A DNA stretch of 64,000 bases from an uncultured Acetobacteraceae bacterium. GTDB taxonomy: Bacteria > Pseudomonadota > Alphaproteobacteria > Acetobacterales > Acetobacteraceae. The notes beneath the pieces are model-generated. The model saw only the letters and a program-made list of their open reading frames with translations. It was not told the DNA's origin and searched no databases. Made by a program: the position numbers and the translations under genes. The DNA lies in the NCBI GenBank assembly GCA_903907955.1, contig CAIVPZ010000057.1:78239-142238 (forward strand), written 5' to 3'. This document shows, piece after piece, positions 34,478-45,592 of this stretch (positions within the stretch are counted from its first letter, which is position 1; every line of letters begins with the position of its first letter).

Positions 34478-35545
34478 TTATGCCGCGACGGTTTCGAGCG
34501 CCGGGTAGTCGGTGTAGCCGCGCGGCCCGCTGGCGAAGAAGGTGCTGAAATCGGGCGGGTTGAACGGCGCGCCCTCGGCGAAGCGGCGCGGCAGGTCCGG
34601 GTTGGCGATGAACAGCTTGCCCCAGGCCGCCGCATCGGCCTCGCCGTCCGCCAGCACCTGCTCGGCGCTCGCCTGGGTCAGGGCTTCGTTGGCGATCACC
34701 GGACCGCCGAAGATCGCCTTGAGCTGCGGCGTCAGGCGCGGCGCCAGCAGGCTTTCGCGGGTGAACAGGAAAGCCAGGACGCGGCGGCCAAGCTCGGCGG
34801 CGACGTAGCCGAAGGTGGCGGCGGGGTTGCTGTCGCCCATGTCCTGCGAGTCGCAGCGCGGGGCCAGGTGCATGCCGACCCGGCCGGCACCCCACACGGC
34901 AATGCAGGCATCGGTCACTTCCAGCAGCAGCCGGGCGCGGTTCTCGATCGGGCCGCCATAGGCGTCGGTGCGGTGGTTGCTGCCGTCCTGCAGGAACTGG
35001 TCGAGCAGGTAGCCGTTGGCGCCGTGCACCTCGACGCCGTCGAAGCCGGCCTTGCGGGCGTTCTCGGCGCCGTGGCGATAGGCGGCGACGATGCCGGGCA
35101 GCTCCGCGATGTCCAGCGCGCGCGGGGTGACGAAGGGCTTCTTGCCCTGGGACAGGTTCAGATAGCCGGCCGCGGCGATGGCGCTGGGCGCCACCGGCAG
35201 GGCGCCATCCAGATAGAACGGGTCGGAGATGCGCCCGACATGCCAAAGCTGCAGCACGATGCGCCCGCCGGCCGCGTGCACCGCCTCGGTCACCAGCCGC
35301 CAGCCGGCAACCTGCGCGTCCGACCAGATGCCCGGGGTGTCGGGGTAGCCGACCCCCATCGGAGTCACCGACGTGGCCTCGCTGATGATCAGCCCGGCGC
35401 TGGCGCGCTGGACGTAATACGCCGCCATCAGCGCGTTCGGCACCCGGCCTTCCGGGGTGGCGCGGCAGCGGGTCAGCGGCGACATGATGATACGGTTGGG
35501 CAGGCGGAGTTCGCCGAGGGCGATCGGGTCGAACAGACCGGGCAT
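34478..35545 (-). CDS. Old yellow enzyme family alkene reductase (NemA-like)
   Basis: 355 residues, a full FMN-dependent TIM barrel. Landmarks: LPNRIIMSPLTRCRA, the substrate-binding pair in FDGVEVHGANGYLLDQFLQ, and a late FIANPDLPRR phosphate-binding segment. It reduces activated C=C bonds in enones, maleimides or nitro compounds using NAD(P)H. The physiological substrate is not apparent. It shares the strand with the lactonase. A Met ATG start with no strong ribosome site is used; the N-terminus matches the family. Confidence 0.88.
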   Translation of the reverse strand: MPGLFDPIALGELRLPNRIIMSPLTRCRATPEGRVPNALMAAYYVQRASAGLIISEATSVTPMGVGYPDTPGIWSDAQVAGWRLVTEAVHAAGGRIVLQLWHVGRISDPFYLDGALPVAPSAIAAAGYLNLSQGKKPFVTPRALDIAELPGIVAAYRHGAENARKAGFDGVEVHGANGYLLDQFLQDGSNHRTDAYGGPIENRARLLLEVTDACIAVWGAGRVGMHLAPRCDSQDMGDSNPAATFGYVAAELGRRVLAFLFTRESLLAPRLTPQLKAIFGGPVIANEALTQASAEQVLADGEADAAAWGKLFIANPDLPRRFAEGAPFNPPDFSTFFASGPRGYTDYPALETVAA

Positions 35546-35620
35546 CGATTTATCCTATGATTGACGGTCGGCGGGGGCGGGATGTTTCGCCCCCTTTGTG
35601 CAGCGCGCCGACCCGCGAAT

Positions 35621-37096
35621 TCAAGGCCAGGTGTTCAGGTGGTGGCCGAGGAACAGCGGAATCGCGGTGGCCGGGCGGCCGGGCAGATCGAGCCGGACCG
35701 GCGGCAGTTCGTAGATCGCATCGAACAGGCGGCCGTACGCCTGCAGCACCCGCTTGTTGCCGGGCGTCGGGGCGAGCAGCAGCACGTCCTGGCCGAGATG
35801 GGATTCCGGGCCGGGGGACAGCCTGTATTCGCGGGCATCGGTGTTGAGGCAGATCACCGGCGGGTCGCCGCCGAGCGCGTAATCGACCTTGCCGGCGACC
35901 CACCAGGCGTCGCCGGCGATGACGGTATCGGGCCGGTGCAGCAGGCCACGGTTTTCGAGTTCGGCGCGCAGCGGAGTCCAGTCGAGCCCCTGCAGCGCGG
36001 GGTCGAAGCCCGGCGCGACGGCGCCCAGCCAGTGCCAGCGCAACTCGGCCGCGGTGATCAGCAGCGCCGCCGCCAGCAGCGCCGCGGTGCCGGCGGTGGC
36101 GCGCCGCAGCAGCGCCGGGCGGGCCGCGCCGAGCCGCGCCAGGGCGGCGCCGAGCAGCGGGAACAGGAACAGGTAGCCGGGCACCGCCCAGTGGAACAGC
36201 ACGTGGCGCGACCACAGCGCCACCACGGCGAACAGCATAATGGGCGGCAGGGCCAGCCAGCACAGCAGCCAGCTGCGCCAGGCCAGCGGGCCGGCGCGCA
36301 TGCCGCGCACCAGCACCGCCATCAGCCCGGCCCAGATCCAGGGCAGCAGGAACAGCGCGGCGCCGGCCAGCACCAGCAGCGGGCCGGCGAGGTTCAGCTT
36401 GTGGGCGCTCGCCCGTCCGCCCTGGAAGGCGAAGCTGAGCCAGTCATGCGATGCGTTCCAGGCCAGCACCGGGCTGAACAGCGCCGCCGCCAGCGCCAGC
36501 GCCACCCAGGGCTGCGGCCGGGCCAGCCAGCGCCGGTGGAGCGGGCTGGTCAGCAGATACAGCGCCGCGCCGGCCAGGGTCAGCCCGGCGGAATATTTCG
36601 ACAGCAAGGCAAGCCCGGCGCAGGCACCGGCGCCGAGCCACCAGCCCCAGCCGCGCGGCGCCGGCAGGGCGCGCATGAGGCACCAGCCGGCGCCCAGCAA
36701 CGCACACACCAGCGGGCCGTCCGGCAACACCCAGCTACCGGTGGTGATGCCGAGCACCGGCGCGAGGTTCAGCGCCACCGCCGCCCACAGCCCGGCGGCC
36801 GGCGATTCCACCAGCGTGCCCAGCCGGTAGACCAGCCAGGTGGACAGCGCGAACAGCAGCACGAAAGGCAGCCGCACCACCACCGGCTGCTCGCTGCCCA
36901 GCAGCAGCGCCGCCCCGCGCGCGAGCCACCAGGACAGCGGCGGGTGATCGAAATAGCCGAGGTGCAACGCCCGGCCGGACGCCACCATGTAACTCTCGTC
37001 GATCCCCAGGCCGAGCCCCGCCGCGCCGAGCAGGCGCAGCAGCGCGCTGCCGGCGATCAGCACAAGGAGCAGACGAAGGCTGCGGGCGGGGGTCAT
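35621..37096 (-). CDS. Glycosyltransferase family 39 (ArnT/PMT-like) membrane protein
   Basis: 491 residues from ATG 37096; GTG 37108 adds four. About eleven hydrophobic segments. The first periplasmic loop carries the acidic GT39 motif (GIDESYMVASG), followed by YFDHPPLSWWLARG, both typical of PMT_2/ArnT-like lipid-linked sugar transferases. Such enzymes move sugars from polyprenyl phosphate to lipids or proteins in the periplasm. The acceptor is unknown, and no lipid A or polymyxin-resistance genes are adjacent. The FAH-family gene begins 25 bases upstream of its 5' end region on the same strand. Confidence 0.8.
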   Translation of the reverse strand: MTPARSLRLLLVLIAGSALLRLLGAAGLGLGIDESYMVASGRALHLGYFDHPPLSWWLARGAALLLGSEQPVVVRLPFVLLFALSTWLVYRLGTLVESPAAGLWAAVALNLAPVLGITTGSWVLPDGPLVCALLGAGWCLMRALPAPRGWGWWLGAGACAGLALLSKYSAGLTLAGAALYLLTSPLHRRWLARPQPWVALALAAALFSPVLAWNASHDWLSFAFQGGRASAHKLNLAGPLLVLAGAALFLLPWIWAGLMAVLVRGMRAGPLAWRSWLLCWLALPPIMLFAVVALWSRHVLFHWAVPGYLFLFPLLGAALARLGAARPALLRRATAGTAALLAAALLITAAELRWHWLGAVAPGFDPALQGLDWTPLRAELENRGLLHRPDTVIAGDAWWVAGKVDYALGGDPPVICLNTDAREYRLSPGPESHLGQDVLLLAPTPGNKRVLQAYGRLFDAIYELPPVRLDLPGRPATAIPLFLGHHLNTWP

Positions 37097-37133
37097 CCCG
37101 CCCGTCACGGCCCAGGCTTCACGTTTGCGTGAC

Positions 37134-37979
37134 TCAGCTGGCGACCAGGGTCTGGCGCTGCTCGCCCAGGCCCTGCACGCCGAGCCGCATCACCTGGCCC
37201 GCGCGCAGGAACACCGGCTCCGGCTTGCGGCCCAGGCCGACGCCGGCCGGTGTGCCGGTGGCGATGATGTCACCCGGATGCAGGGTGATGAAGTGGCTGA
37301 CATAGGACACCAGCGTGCGCACGCTGTGGATCATGTTCTTCGTATTGCCTTCCTGCCGGCGCTCCCCGTCCACTTCCAGCCACAGCGCCAGGTTCTGCGG
37401 ATCGGGCACTTCGTCCTTCGTCACCAGCCAGGGGCCGGTGGGGCCGAAGGTGTCGCAGCCCTTGCCCTTGTCCCAGGTGCCGCCGCGCTCGACCTGGAAT
37501 TCGCGCTCGCTGACGTCATTGACGATGCAGTAGCCGGCGACGTGGTCCATCGCCGTGTGGTCGGGCACGCTGCTGGCGCGGGCGCCGATGACGACGGCGA
37601 GTTCCACCTCCGAATCGGTCTTCTTCGAGCCGCGCGGGATTTTCACGTCATCGTACGGGCCGGAATAGGCGCCGAGCGACTTCAGGAACACGATCGGCTC
37701 CTTGGGAATGCGCGCGCCGGTCTCGGCGGCGTGGTCGGCATAGTTGATGCCGATGCAGATGAAGTTCAGCGGCCGGGCGACGCAGGGGCCGATGCGGTGT
37801 TCGCCGTGCAGGATCGGCAGGGTGTGCGGGTCGATGGCGGTCAGCTTGGCCAGCGCCTCGGGCTGGAGGGCGTGGCCGTTGATGTCCTCGACGAAGTCGG
37901 AGAGGTCGCGGACATGGCCGAGATCGTCCATCAGCCCGGGCTTCTCGGCGCCCGGCGCGCCCCAGCGCAGCAGCTTCAT
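37134..37979 (-). CDS. Fumarylacetoacetate hydrolase family protein
   Basis: 281 residues. FAH-fold metalloenzyme with the conserved divalent-metal ligands in DSEVELAVVIG (two Glu) and NDVSERE (Asp). The segments CIGINYADHAAETG and GDIIATGTPAGVGLGRKP are typical of the ureidoglycolate-lyase/2,4-diketo-3-deoxyfuconate hydrolase branch. It would cleave a C-C bond in a diketo acid or act as a lyase on a small organic acid; the substrate cannot be told. It is not inside a recognisable catabolic cluster. Confidence 0.85.
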   Translation of the reverse strand: MKLLRWGAPGAEKPGLMDDLGHVRDLSDFVEDINGHALQPEALAKLTAIDPHTLPILHGEHRIGPCVARPLNFICIGINYADHAAETGARIPKEPIVFLKSLGAYSGPYDDVKIPRGSKKTDSEVELAVVIGARASSVPDHTAMDHVAGYCIVNDVSEREFQVERGGTWDKGKGCDTFGPTGPWLVTKDEVPDPQNLALWLEVDGERRQEGNTKNMIHSVRTLVSYVSHFITLHPGDIIATGTPAGVGLGRKPEPVFLRAGQVMRLGVQGLGEQRQTLVAS

Positions 37980-38104
37980 GCTGTCCTCTCCTGTTCCGCG
38001 TGCAATCCCACCGTGGGCGGCGAAGGGTGGGCGCGGGCGCGCGCGGGTGTCAACGGGAGAACGCCGCCGATCATGCGCCCGTGAAACGAACCGCGCCGCG
38101 CGCC

Positions 38105-39082
38105 CTATGAAGCGGCCAGCACCCCCGCCAGCGCCTTGCGGATGCGCGCCAGCGGCGGCCCCGGCGGCGGCGGCACGAAGACCTGGCCGGTCAGGGTCTC
38201 GAAGGCGCGGATGTAGACCGCAGCGGTGTGCAGCACCATCTCCGGCGGGATCGGCGGAATGGGGTCGTGATAGGGGTCGCAGCGCGCCGCCACCCAGGCG
38301 CGCACCACATCCTTGTCGAAACTCTCCGGCGGCGCGCCGCTGGCGACGCGGTCCGGGTAGCTCTCGGCGATCCAGTAGCGGCTGCTGTCCGGGGTGTGGA
38401 TTTCGTCGGCCAGCACGATGCGTCCGTCGGAATCGGTGCCGAATTCGTATTTAGTGTCGGCGAGCAGCAGGCCGCGCGAGGCCGCCATCGCCTGACCGCG
38501 GGCGAACAGCGCCAGCGCGGTTGCCTGCACCTCGCCCCATTGGGCTTCGGTCAGCAGGCGGCGGCGGATGATGTCCTGCGGCGTCAGCGGCGCGTCGTGC
38601 CCGCCGGCATCCGCCTTGGTGGTGGGGGTGATGATGGGGTCGCGCAGCCGCTCATGGTCGCGCATGCCGTCGGGCAGGTGCACGCCGTACATCTCCCGCT
38701 GGCCGGCGCGATACATCGTCAGCACCGAGGTGGCGGTGGTGCCGGCGAGGTAGCCGCGCACCACGATCTCCACCGGCAGGATATCAAGCCGCTGGCCGAT
38801 CACCACATTCGGGTCGGGATAGCCGAGCACATGGTTGCGGCAGATGTCGCGCGTCGCCTCGAACCAGAAGCGGGCGGTCTGGGTGAGCACCTGGCCCTTG
38901 AACGGGATGACGGCGAGAATGCGGTCGAAGGCGCTGAGCCGGTCGGTGGCGATCAGGATGCGCCGCCCGTCCGGCAGGTCGTAGTTGTCGCGCACCTTGC
39001 CGGGGTGATGGTTGGGCAGTTCGGGCAGAGTCGCATCGGCGAGGGCCTCGCCTGAGCGGGCCGCAATTTCGTCGGGGGTCAT
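38105..39082 (-). CDS. purC: Phosphoribosylaminoimidazole-succinocarboxamide synthase
   Basis: 325 residues, the longer SAICAR synthase type. It joins aspartate to CAIR with ATP in purine synthesis. Motifs: [21 protein letters not shown], the [12 protein letters not shown] segment, and DTKYEFG with [14 protein letters not shown]. It is a single gene without other pur genes. The gap to the next gene on its left (129 bases) has no feature of note. Confidence 0.95.
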   Translation of the reverse strand: MTPDEIAARSGEALADATLPELPNHHPGKVRDNYDLPDGRRILIATDRLSAFDRILAVIPFKGQVLTQTARFWFEATRDICRNHVLGYPDPNVVIGQRLDILPVEIVVRGYLAGTTATSVLTMYRAGQREMYGVHLPDGMRDHERLRDPIITPTTKADAGGHDAPLTPQDIIRRRLLTEAQWGEVQATALALFARGQAMAASRGLLLADTKYEFGTDSDGRIVLADEIHTPDSSRYWIAESYPDRVASGAPPESFDKDVVRAWVAARCDPYHDPIPPIPPEMVLHTAAVYIRAFETLTGQVFVPPPPGPPLARIRKALAGVLAAS

Positions 39083-39211
39083 GTGGTGTCCTGGCGGCTG
39101 GCGGCCGGTCCGGCGGCACAGATAGCAGGAAGGGCGGCGGAGGGCACGCGGGACGTGTGGCGGCGGGGGTTACAGGTTGCGGACAGACAGCCAATCGAGC
39201 CGGATCCCCCG

Positions 39212-40810
<1,599 letters not shown>

Positions 40811-40814
40811 GCGC

Positions 40815-41159
40815 TCAGCCCTGCGGCAACGCGGCGAGGAAGGCGGCCATATCCGCCAGCGCTGCCGCCGCCTGGGTGCGGATTTCGGCGGCGATGGCCG
40901 GCAGTTGCGCCGGCAGAAGGTCGCCGTTGGTCATGGCTGTGCGGGCGGCCTGCTCCAGCGCCACCGCCCCCACCGCACCGGCGGCCCCGGCCAGGGCATG
41001 GCAGGTGCGGCGAAAGTCGCCGACATCGGCCGCGGCGGCGTTGCCGTCCAGCACCCCGGTCAGCCGCTCGACGTCCTGGTGGAACACCCCCAGCACCAGG
41101 CGAATATCTTCGGGTTCAAGGTCCTGCGCCAGTTGGGCGGCAAACCCGGGTTCCACCAT
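40815..41159 (-). CDS. Hpt-domain phosphotransfer protein (LuxU-like)
   Basis: 114 residues, the size of LuxU. It is an all-helical Hpt domain with the phospho-accepting His54 in RTCHALAGAAGAVGA, matching the HxLKGxxxxxG pattern except that Lys is replaced by Ala. It has no kinase or receiver domain, so it should relay phosphate from a hybrid kinase to a receiver, most likely the regulator encoded four bases downstream. The upstream region (41160-41257) is AT-rich and is a likely promoter. No hybrid kinase is in the window. Confidence 0.8.
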   Translation of the reverse strand: MVEPGFAAQLAQDLEPEDIRLVLGVFHQDVERLTGVLDGNAAAADVGDFRRTCHALAGAAGAVGAVALEQAARTAMTNGDLLPAQLPAIAAEIRTQAAAALADMAAFLAALPQG

Positions 41160-41257
41160 GTCAGTCGTGCTCCGGCTGATCCGTTAACCTTTTCTCAATA
41201 TGTGGTTCCGCAAATTGCATTGCAACACGCAAAGCGCGGCCGGTTTTCTTTGCTCAG

Positions 41258-42028
41258 TTAAGGCGCCACCCGGTCGGGCGGCGGGTCGAGCCAGCGTGCC
41301 AGCGCCGCAAGCGTCACCATGCCGTCCGCCGCCCCGGCGCCGGCCAGGTGGCAGTAGGGATCGCGCGGCTCGCCGAGGTGGCTCACCACCGCCAACGCGG
41401 CCGGGAAAGGCTGGTCATCGGTGTAGACGCTCGGCGTGACCACGGTCGGCACCCCGGCGCCGCGAGCCGCCGCCAGGCCAATGGCCGAATCCTCGAAAGC
41501 GACGCAGCGCCCGGCCGGCAGCGCCAGACGCTCCAGCACCAGGCCATAGACATCCGGCGCCGGCTTCTTGGCCGCGACCATGTCGCCGGCGCCAATCGTT
41601 GCGAACGCAGCCAGCCCGTCCTGGCCGAGCGTCGCCCGCAGCAGGGCCTCGACATTGGCCAGGCTGGTGGTGGTGGCGATCGCCAGCGCAATGCCCTGCC
41701 GGCGCGCCTCGCCGATCAGCCGGCCGACCCCGGTGCGCAGCGGCGCCGCGCCGGCCTCGACCAGCGCGGTGTAGCGCGCCGTCTTGGCGGCGTGCAGCGC
41801 GGCGATGCGCCCGGCCGCGGCGGCGGCGGCCGGCGGATCATGGGCATCGAGGTAATGGCCGAGCCGCTCCTTGCCGCCGGCTACCTCCAGCAGCTTCCGG
41901 TACAGCGCGCGGTCCCAGAACCAGGGCAGCCCGAAGGCGGCGAAGGTCTCGTTGAACGCCTGCCGATGCAGTTCCTCGGTTTCCGCGAGGGTGCCATCGA
42001 CATCGAAGATCAGGGCGGCTGGAATCAT
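41258..42028 (-). CDS. HAD-superfamily hydrolase (CbbY-like)
   Basis: 256 residues from ATG 42028, which overlaps the bioA stop (ATGA). HAD motif I DVDGTLAETE, motif II TTTS (IATTTSLAN), motif III Lys in AAKKPAPDVY and motif IV FEDSAIGL are all present, with a helical cap after motif I. CbbY-type enzymes dephosphorylate sugar phosphates such as xylulose-1,5-bisphosphate. Its tight coupling to bioA is unusual and may point to a role near biotin synthesis, but that is only inference from position. Confidence 0.85.
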   Translation of the reverse strand: MIPAALIFDVDGTLAETEELHRQAFNETFAAFGLPWFWDRALYRKLLEVAGGKERLGHYLDAHDPPAAAAAAGRIAALHAAKTARYTALVEAGAAPLRTGVGRLIGEARRQGIALAIATTTSLANVEALLRATLGQDGLAAFATIGAGDMVAAKKPAPDVYGLVLERLALPAGRCVAFEDSAIGLAAARGAGVPTVVTPSVYTDDQPFPAALAVVSHLGEPRDPYCHLAGAGAADGMVTLAALARWLDPPPDRVAP

Positions 42029-43299
42029 TTCTTGTCCGCCCGGAGCACCGTCACCACCGCCCGCGTCAGCAGCGCCAGATCGTCCGCATCGATGGTCAGC
42101 GCCGGGGTGAGGTAGACGATGTTGCGGAACGGCCGCACCCACACCCCCGCGGCAACGAAGCGGGCCTTCAACGCATCGAGCGCCTCGATGCGGTCCAGTT
42201 CGACCACCCCGATCGCACCCAGCACCCGCACATCGCGCACCCCCGGCAACCCCCGGCACGGCGCCAGCCCCTGCACCAGCGCCGCCGAGATCGCCGCCAC
42301 CTGGGCCAGGCGCGGCTGCTGCGCGAACAGATCGAGCGAGGCATTGGCCACAGCGCAGGCAAGCGGGTTGGCCATGTAGGTCGGCCCGTGCATCAGCGCG
42401 TGCAGTTTGTCGTCCGACCAGAACGCTTCGAACACCGAATGCGATGCAACGGTGGCGGCCAGCGCCATGGTGCCGCCGGTCAATGCCTTCGACAGCGTGA
42501 TGATATCCGGAGTCACGCCGGCTTGTTCGCAGGCGAACAGCGTACCGGTGCGGCCAAATCCGGTGAAGATTTCATCGAAGATCAGCAGCAGGCCATATTT
42601 GTCCGCGGCACGCCGCAGATGTCGCAGCACCGCGGCATTGTGCAACAGCATGCCGCCGGCGCCCTGCACCAGCGGCTCCACCAGAATGCCGGCGAGCGTA
42701 TCGGCGTGCTGTTCGAGGAAGCGGTCGAAGGCGTCGGCGCTTTCCTCCGTGCACGGCAGCGCGATCACCGGATGCTCCGCCAGCACGCCGGCGAACAGGC
42801 TGTGCATGCCTTCGTCCGGGTCGCACACCGCCATGGTGGCGAAGGTGTCGCCGTGATAGCCGCCCTTGAAGGCGAGCAGCCGGGTGCGGCCACGCTCGCC
42901 GCGATTCAGCCAGTACTGCACCGCCATCTTCATCGCGACCTCGACCGCGACCGAACCGGAATCGGTGAAGAACACCCGGTCGAGTCCGGCCGGCAGCAGG
43001 GCGGTGAGCCTGCGCGCCAGCGTCAGCGCCGGTTCATGCACCAGACCGCCGAACATGACATGCGGCATGGCGTCGAGCTGCGCGCGCACCGCATCGCGAA
43101 TCGCCGGATGATTGTAGCCGTGGCAGGCGGTCCACCAGGAGGCGATGCCGTCGATCAGTTCCCGCCCGTCCGCCAGCACGATGCGCGAACCGTGCGTGCG
43201 CGCCACCGCCAGCGGCGGCGGCGTGGTTTTCATCTGATTGTACGGCAGCCAGATATGCGGCAGGCCGGATACGTACCAGCCGGGCGGCGCGTCAGCCAT
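42025..43299 (-). CDS. bioA: Adenosylmethionine-8-amino-7-oxononanoate aminotransferase
   Basis: 424 residues, normal length. A PLP enzyme converting 8-amino-7-oxononanoate to 7,8-diaminononanoate with S-adenosylmethionine as amino donor. Landmarks: HIWLPYNQMKTTPPP, SWWTACHGYNHP, the Asp-containing IFDEIFTGFGRTG, and the PLP Lys in LSKALTGG. It follows bioB by nine bases and overlaps the HAD gene downstream. Together with bioF-bioD across the divergent region it gives the last four steps of the pathway. Confidence 0.95.
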   Translation of the reverse strand: MADAPPGWYVSGLPHIWLPYNQMKTTPPPLAVARTHGSRIVLADGRELIDGIASWWTACHGYNHPAIRDAVRAQLDAMPHVMFGGLVHEPALTLARRLTALLPAGLDRVFFTDSGSVAVEVAMKMAVQYWLNRGERGRTRLLAFKGGYHGDTFATMAVCDPDEGMHSLFAGVLAEHPVIALPCTEESADAFDRFLEQHADTLAGILVEPLVQGAGGMLLHNAAVLRHLRRAADKYGLLLIFDEIFTGFGRTGTLFACEQAGVTPDIITLSKALTGGTMALAATVASHSVFEAFWSDDKLHALMHGPTYMANPLACAVANASLDLFAQQPRLAQVAAISAALVQGLAPCRGLPGVRDVRVLGAIGVVELDRIEALDALKARFVAAGVWVRPFRNIVYLTPALTIDADDLALLTRAVVTVLRADKK

Positions 43300-43308
43300 G
43301 CGCCGCGA

Positions 43309-44298
43309 TCAGAGTCGCATCGGAGCCATGCCGAGCCGCTCCAGCAGGGCGGCATCCCGGCTGACCGCGGCGTTCGGCGTGGTCAGCAGCTTGGCGCCGT
43401 AAAAGATCGAGTTGACGCCTGCGAGAAAGCACAGCGCATGGGTTTCGTCGCTCATGTCCTCGCGCCCGGCCGCCAGCCGCACGAAGGAACGCGGCATGAT
43501 GATGCGGGCGGCGGCGATGATGCGCACGAAAGTGATCGGGTCCACCGAATCGCCTTCCGCCAGCCGGGTGCCCGCCACCCGCACCAGCATGTTGATCGGC
43601 ACGCTTTCGGGATGCTGCGGCAGGTTGGCCAGGGCGACCAGCAGGCCGGCCTGGTCATCGGCATCCTCGCCCAGGCCGACGATGCCGCCGCAGCACACAT
43701 GCATGCCGGCCTCGCGCACATGCTCCAGCGTCTCCAGCCGGTCCGCATAGGTGCGCGTGGTGATGATCCTGCCGTAATGCTCGGGCGAGGTATCGAGATT
43801 GTGGTTGTAGTAGTCCAGCCCGGCATCCTTCAGCCGCTCCGCCTGCGGACGCGTCAGCATGCCGAGGGTCGCGCAGGTCTCCAGGCCGAGGCCCTTCACG
43901 CCCTCCACGATGGCGCAGATCTCGTCGATGTCGCGCTCCTTGGGGGCGCGCCAGGCGGCGCCCATGCAGAACCGGGTGGCGCCGTTGGCGCGGGCGGCGC
44001 GGGCCTCCGCCAGCACCGCCTCCACCCGCATCAGCCGGGTCGCCTCCACCTTGCATTCCTGGTGCACGCTCTGCGGACAGTATGCGCAGTCCTCCGGGCA
44101 GCCGCCGGTCTTGATGGAGAGCAGCGCCGACATCTGCACCGCGGTGGGGTCGAAATTCTGCCGGTGCACCGTCTGGGCGCGGAACAGCAGATCGGGGAAC
44201 GGCAGGTCGATCAGCGCCCGCACCTCCGGCCGCGTCCAGTCGTGGCGCAGACCGTCATCCGGCCGCACCGCGCCGCGGGAGAGTGTGCTCGCTGACAT
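43309..44298 (-). CDS. bioB: Biotin synthase
   Basis: 329 residues from ATG 44298 with AAGGA upstream; a TTG two codons earlier is possible. A radical-SAM enzyme that inserts sulfur into dethiobiotin. The 4Fe-4S radical-SAM motif is CPEDCAYC. Cys and Asn residues in the barrel ([17 protein letters not shown]-type [10 protein letters not shown]) match the 2Fe-2S cluster region. It heads the bioB-bioA-HAD operon and is divergent from bioF. Confidence 0.95.
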   Translation of the reverse strand: MSASTLSRGAVRPDDGLRHDWTRPEVRALIDLPFPDLLFRAQTVHRQNFDPTAVQMSALLSIKTGGCPEDCAYCPQSVHQECKVEATRLMRVEAVLAEARAARANGATRFCMGAAWRAPKERDIDEICAIVEGVKGLGLETCATLGMLTRPQAERLKDAGLDYYNHNLDTSPEHYGRIITTRTYADRLETLEHVREAGMHVCCGGIVGLGEDADDQAGLLVALANLPQHPESVPINMLVRVAGTRLAEGDSVDPITFVRIIAAARIIMPRSFVRLAAGREDMSDETHALCFLAGVNSIFYGAKLLTTPNAAVSRDAALLERLGMAPMRL

Positions 44299-44338
44299 CG
44301 GCAATCATCCTTCATGGCAAAGGGCAGGCATGGCAAAC

Positions 44339-44366
44339 GGCCGGGCGGGGGTGCCCCGCGCCGGCC
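44339..44366. promoter_or_regulatory. Strong palindrome between divergent biotin operons
   Basis: GGCCGG (44339-44344) and GCGGGG (44345-44350) pair with CCCCGC (44354-44359) and CCGGCC (44361-44366) around a GTG centre, with one unpaired base. It lies within the 136-base region between bioB and bioF, about 50-70 bases from each start codon, so it may be a shared operator. The sequence does not look like the BioR box TTATMKATAA, nor like a BirA operator. Confidence 0.5.
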
Positions 44367-44434
44367 TATCTGGTGGCGGAGTGTATTCGGACCCATTTTG
44401 CCCGGCAACCTCAGCCGTCCCCGGAGCCTGCCCC

Positions 44435-45592
44435 ATGGATTCGCTCGATGCCTTCGCCCGCGCCAAGCTGGCCGCCCTCGACCAGGCCAGCCTGCGCCGC
44501 AGCCTGTCGGAGACGACACAGCTGGAAGGCCCGTGGGTGGAGCGCGACGGCCGCCGCATGCTGTCGTTCTGCTGCAACGACTACCTCAACCTGACCACCC
44601 ATCCGACGGTGGTGCAAGCCGCGCTGGAGGCGACGCGCCGGTTCGGCGTCGGCGCCGGCGGGTCGCGGCTGGTGACCGGCAACCACCCGCTCTATGCGGC
44701 GCTGGAGGACCGGCTGGCCCGGCTGAAGGGCACCGAGGCGGCCTGCGTGTTCGGCTCCGGCTATCTGGCCAATGCGGGGATCATCCCGGCGCTGGTCGGC
44801 CGGCACGATCTGCTGCTGGTGGACGAGCTGGCGCATGCCTGCATCTGGACCGGCGCAAGGCTGGCCGGCGGCAGCGTGCTGAGCTTCCGGCACAACGACG
44901 CGGCGCATGCGGCGCAGATGCTCGCCGGCGCCCGGCCACACCACGAACATGCGCTGATCCTGACCGACAGCGTATTCTCGATGGATGGCGACCTGGCCCC
45001 CCTGCCCGCTCTGGCGGCGCTGGCCGAACAGCACGATGCCTGGCTGATGACCGATGATGCGCACGGCATCGGCGTGCTCGGCGGCGGCCGGGGCGCGGTG
45101 CATGCCGGCGACCAGCCGGCCCGGGTGCCGTTGCAGATGGGCACGCTGTCCAAGGCGATCGGCGCCTATGGCGGCTATCTGTGCGCCTCGCGGCCGGTGA
45201 TCGAGCTGATCCGCACCCGGGCGCGGACGTTCATCTACGCCACCGGCCTGCCGCCGGGCACCGTCGCCGCCGCCATCGCGGCGCTCGACCTGATCGCCGC
45301 CCAGCCGGACTACGCCGCGCTGCCGGTACGCAAGGCGCGGCTGTTCACCTCGCTGGTGGGGTTGCCCGAAGCCGTCAGCCCGATCGTGCCGGTGATCATC
45401 GGCGCGGCGCCGGCGGCGCTGGCGGCCTCCCGCCTGCTGGCCGAATCCGGTTTCCTGGTCTCCGCCATCCGCCCGCCGACGGTGCCCGCCGGCACCTCGC
45501 GGCTGCGCTTCACCTTCACCGCCCAGCACAGCGATGATGCGATCACCCGGCTGGCCGCCCTGGTGCGCGCGGAAATCATGGTGGCGGCATGA
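44435..45592 (+). CDS. bioF: 8-amino-7-oxononanoate synthase
   Basis: 385 residues from ATG 44435, which gives the natural start MDSLDAFARAKL. It condenses pimeloyl-ACP or pimeloyl-CoA with alanine, PLP-dependent. Motifs: FCCNDYLNLTTHP, GAGGSRLVTGNHPLY, DDAHGIGVLG and the PLP Lys in MGTLSKAIGAYGGY. The gene is followed by bioD with a four-base overlap and is divergent from bioB. Confidence 0.95.
   Translation: MDSLDAFARAKLAALDQASLRRSLSETTQLEGPWVERDGRRMLSFCCNDYLNLTTHPTVVQAALEATRRFGVGAGGSRLVTGNHPLYAALEDRLARLKGTEAACVFGSGYLANAGIIPALVGRHDLLLVDELAHACIWTGARLAGGSVLSFRHNDAAHAAQMLAGARPHHEHALILTDSVFSMDGDLAPLPALAALAEQHDAWLMTDDAHGIGVLGGGRGAVHAGDQPARVPLQMGTLSKAIGAYGGYLCASRPVIELIRTRARTFIYATGLPPGTVAAAIAALDLIAAQPDYAALPVRKARLFTSLVGLPEAVSPIVPVIIGAAPAALAASRLLAESGFLVSAIRPPTVPAGTSRLRFTFTAQHSDDAITRLAALVRAEIMVAA

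Noticed and set aside
44299..44434. BioR or BirA operator in the biotin region
   Set aside because: No TTATMKATAA-type or BirA-type sequence is visible; only a GC-rich palindrome is there.
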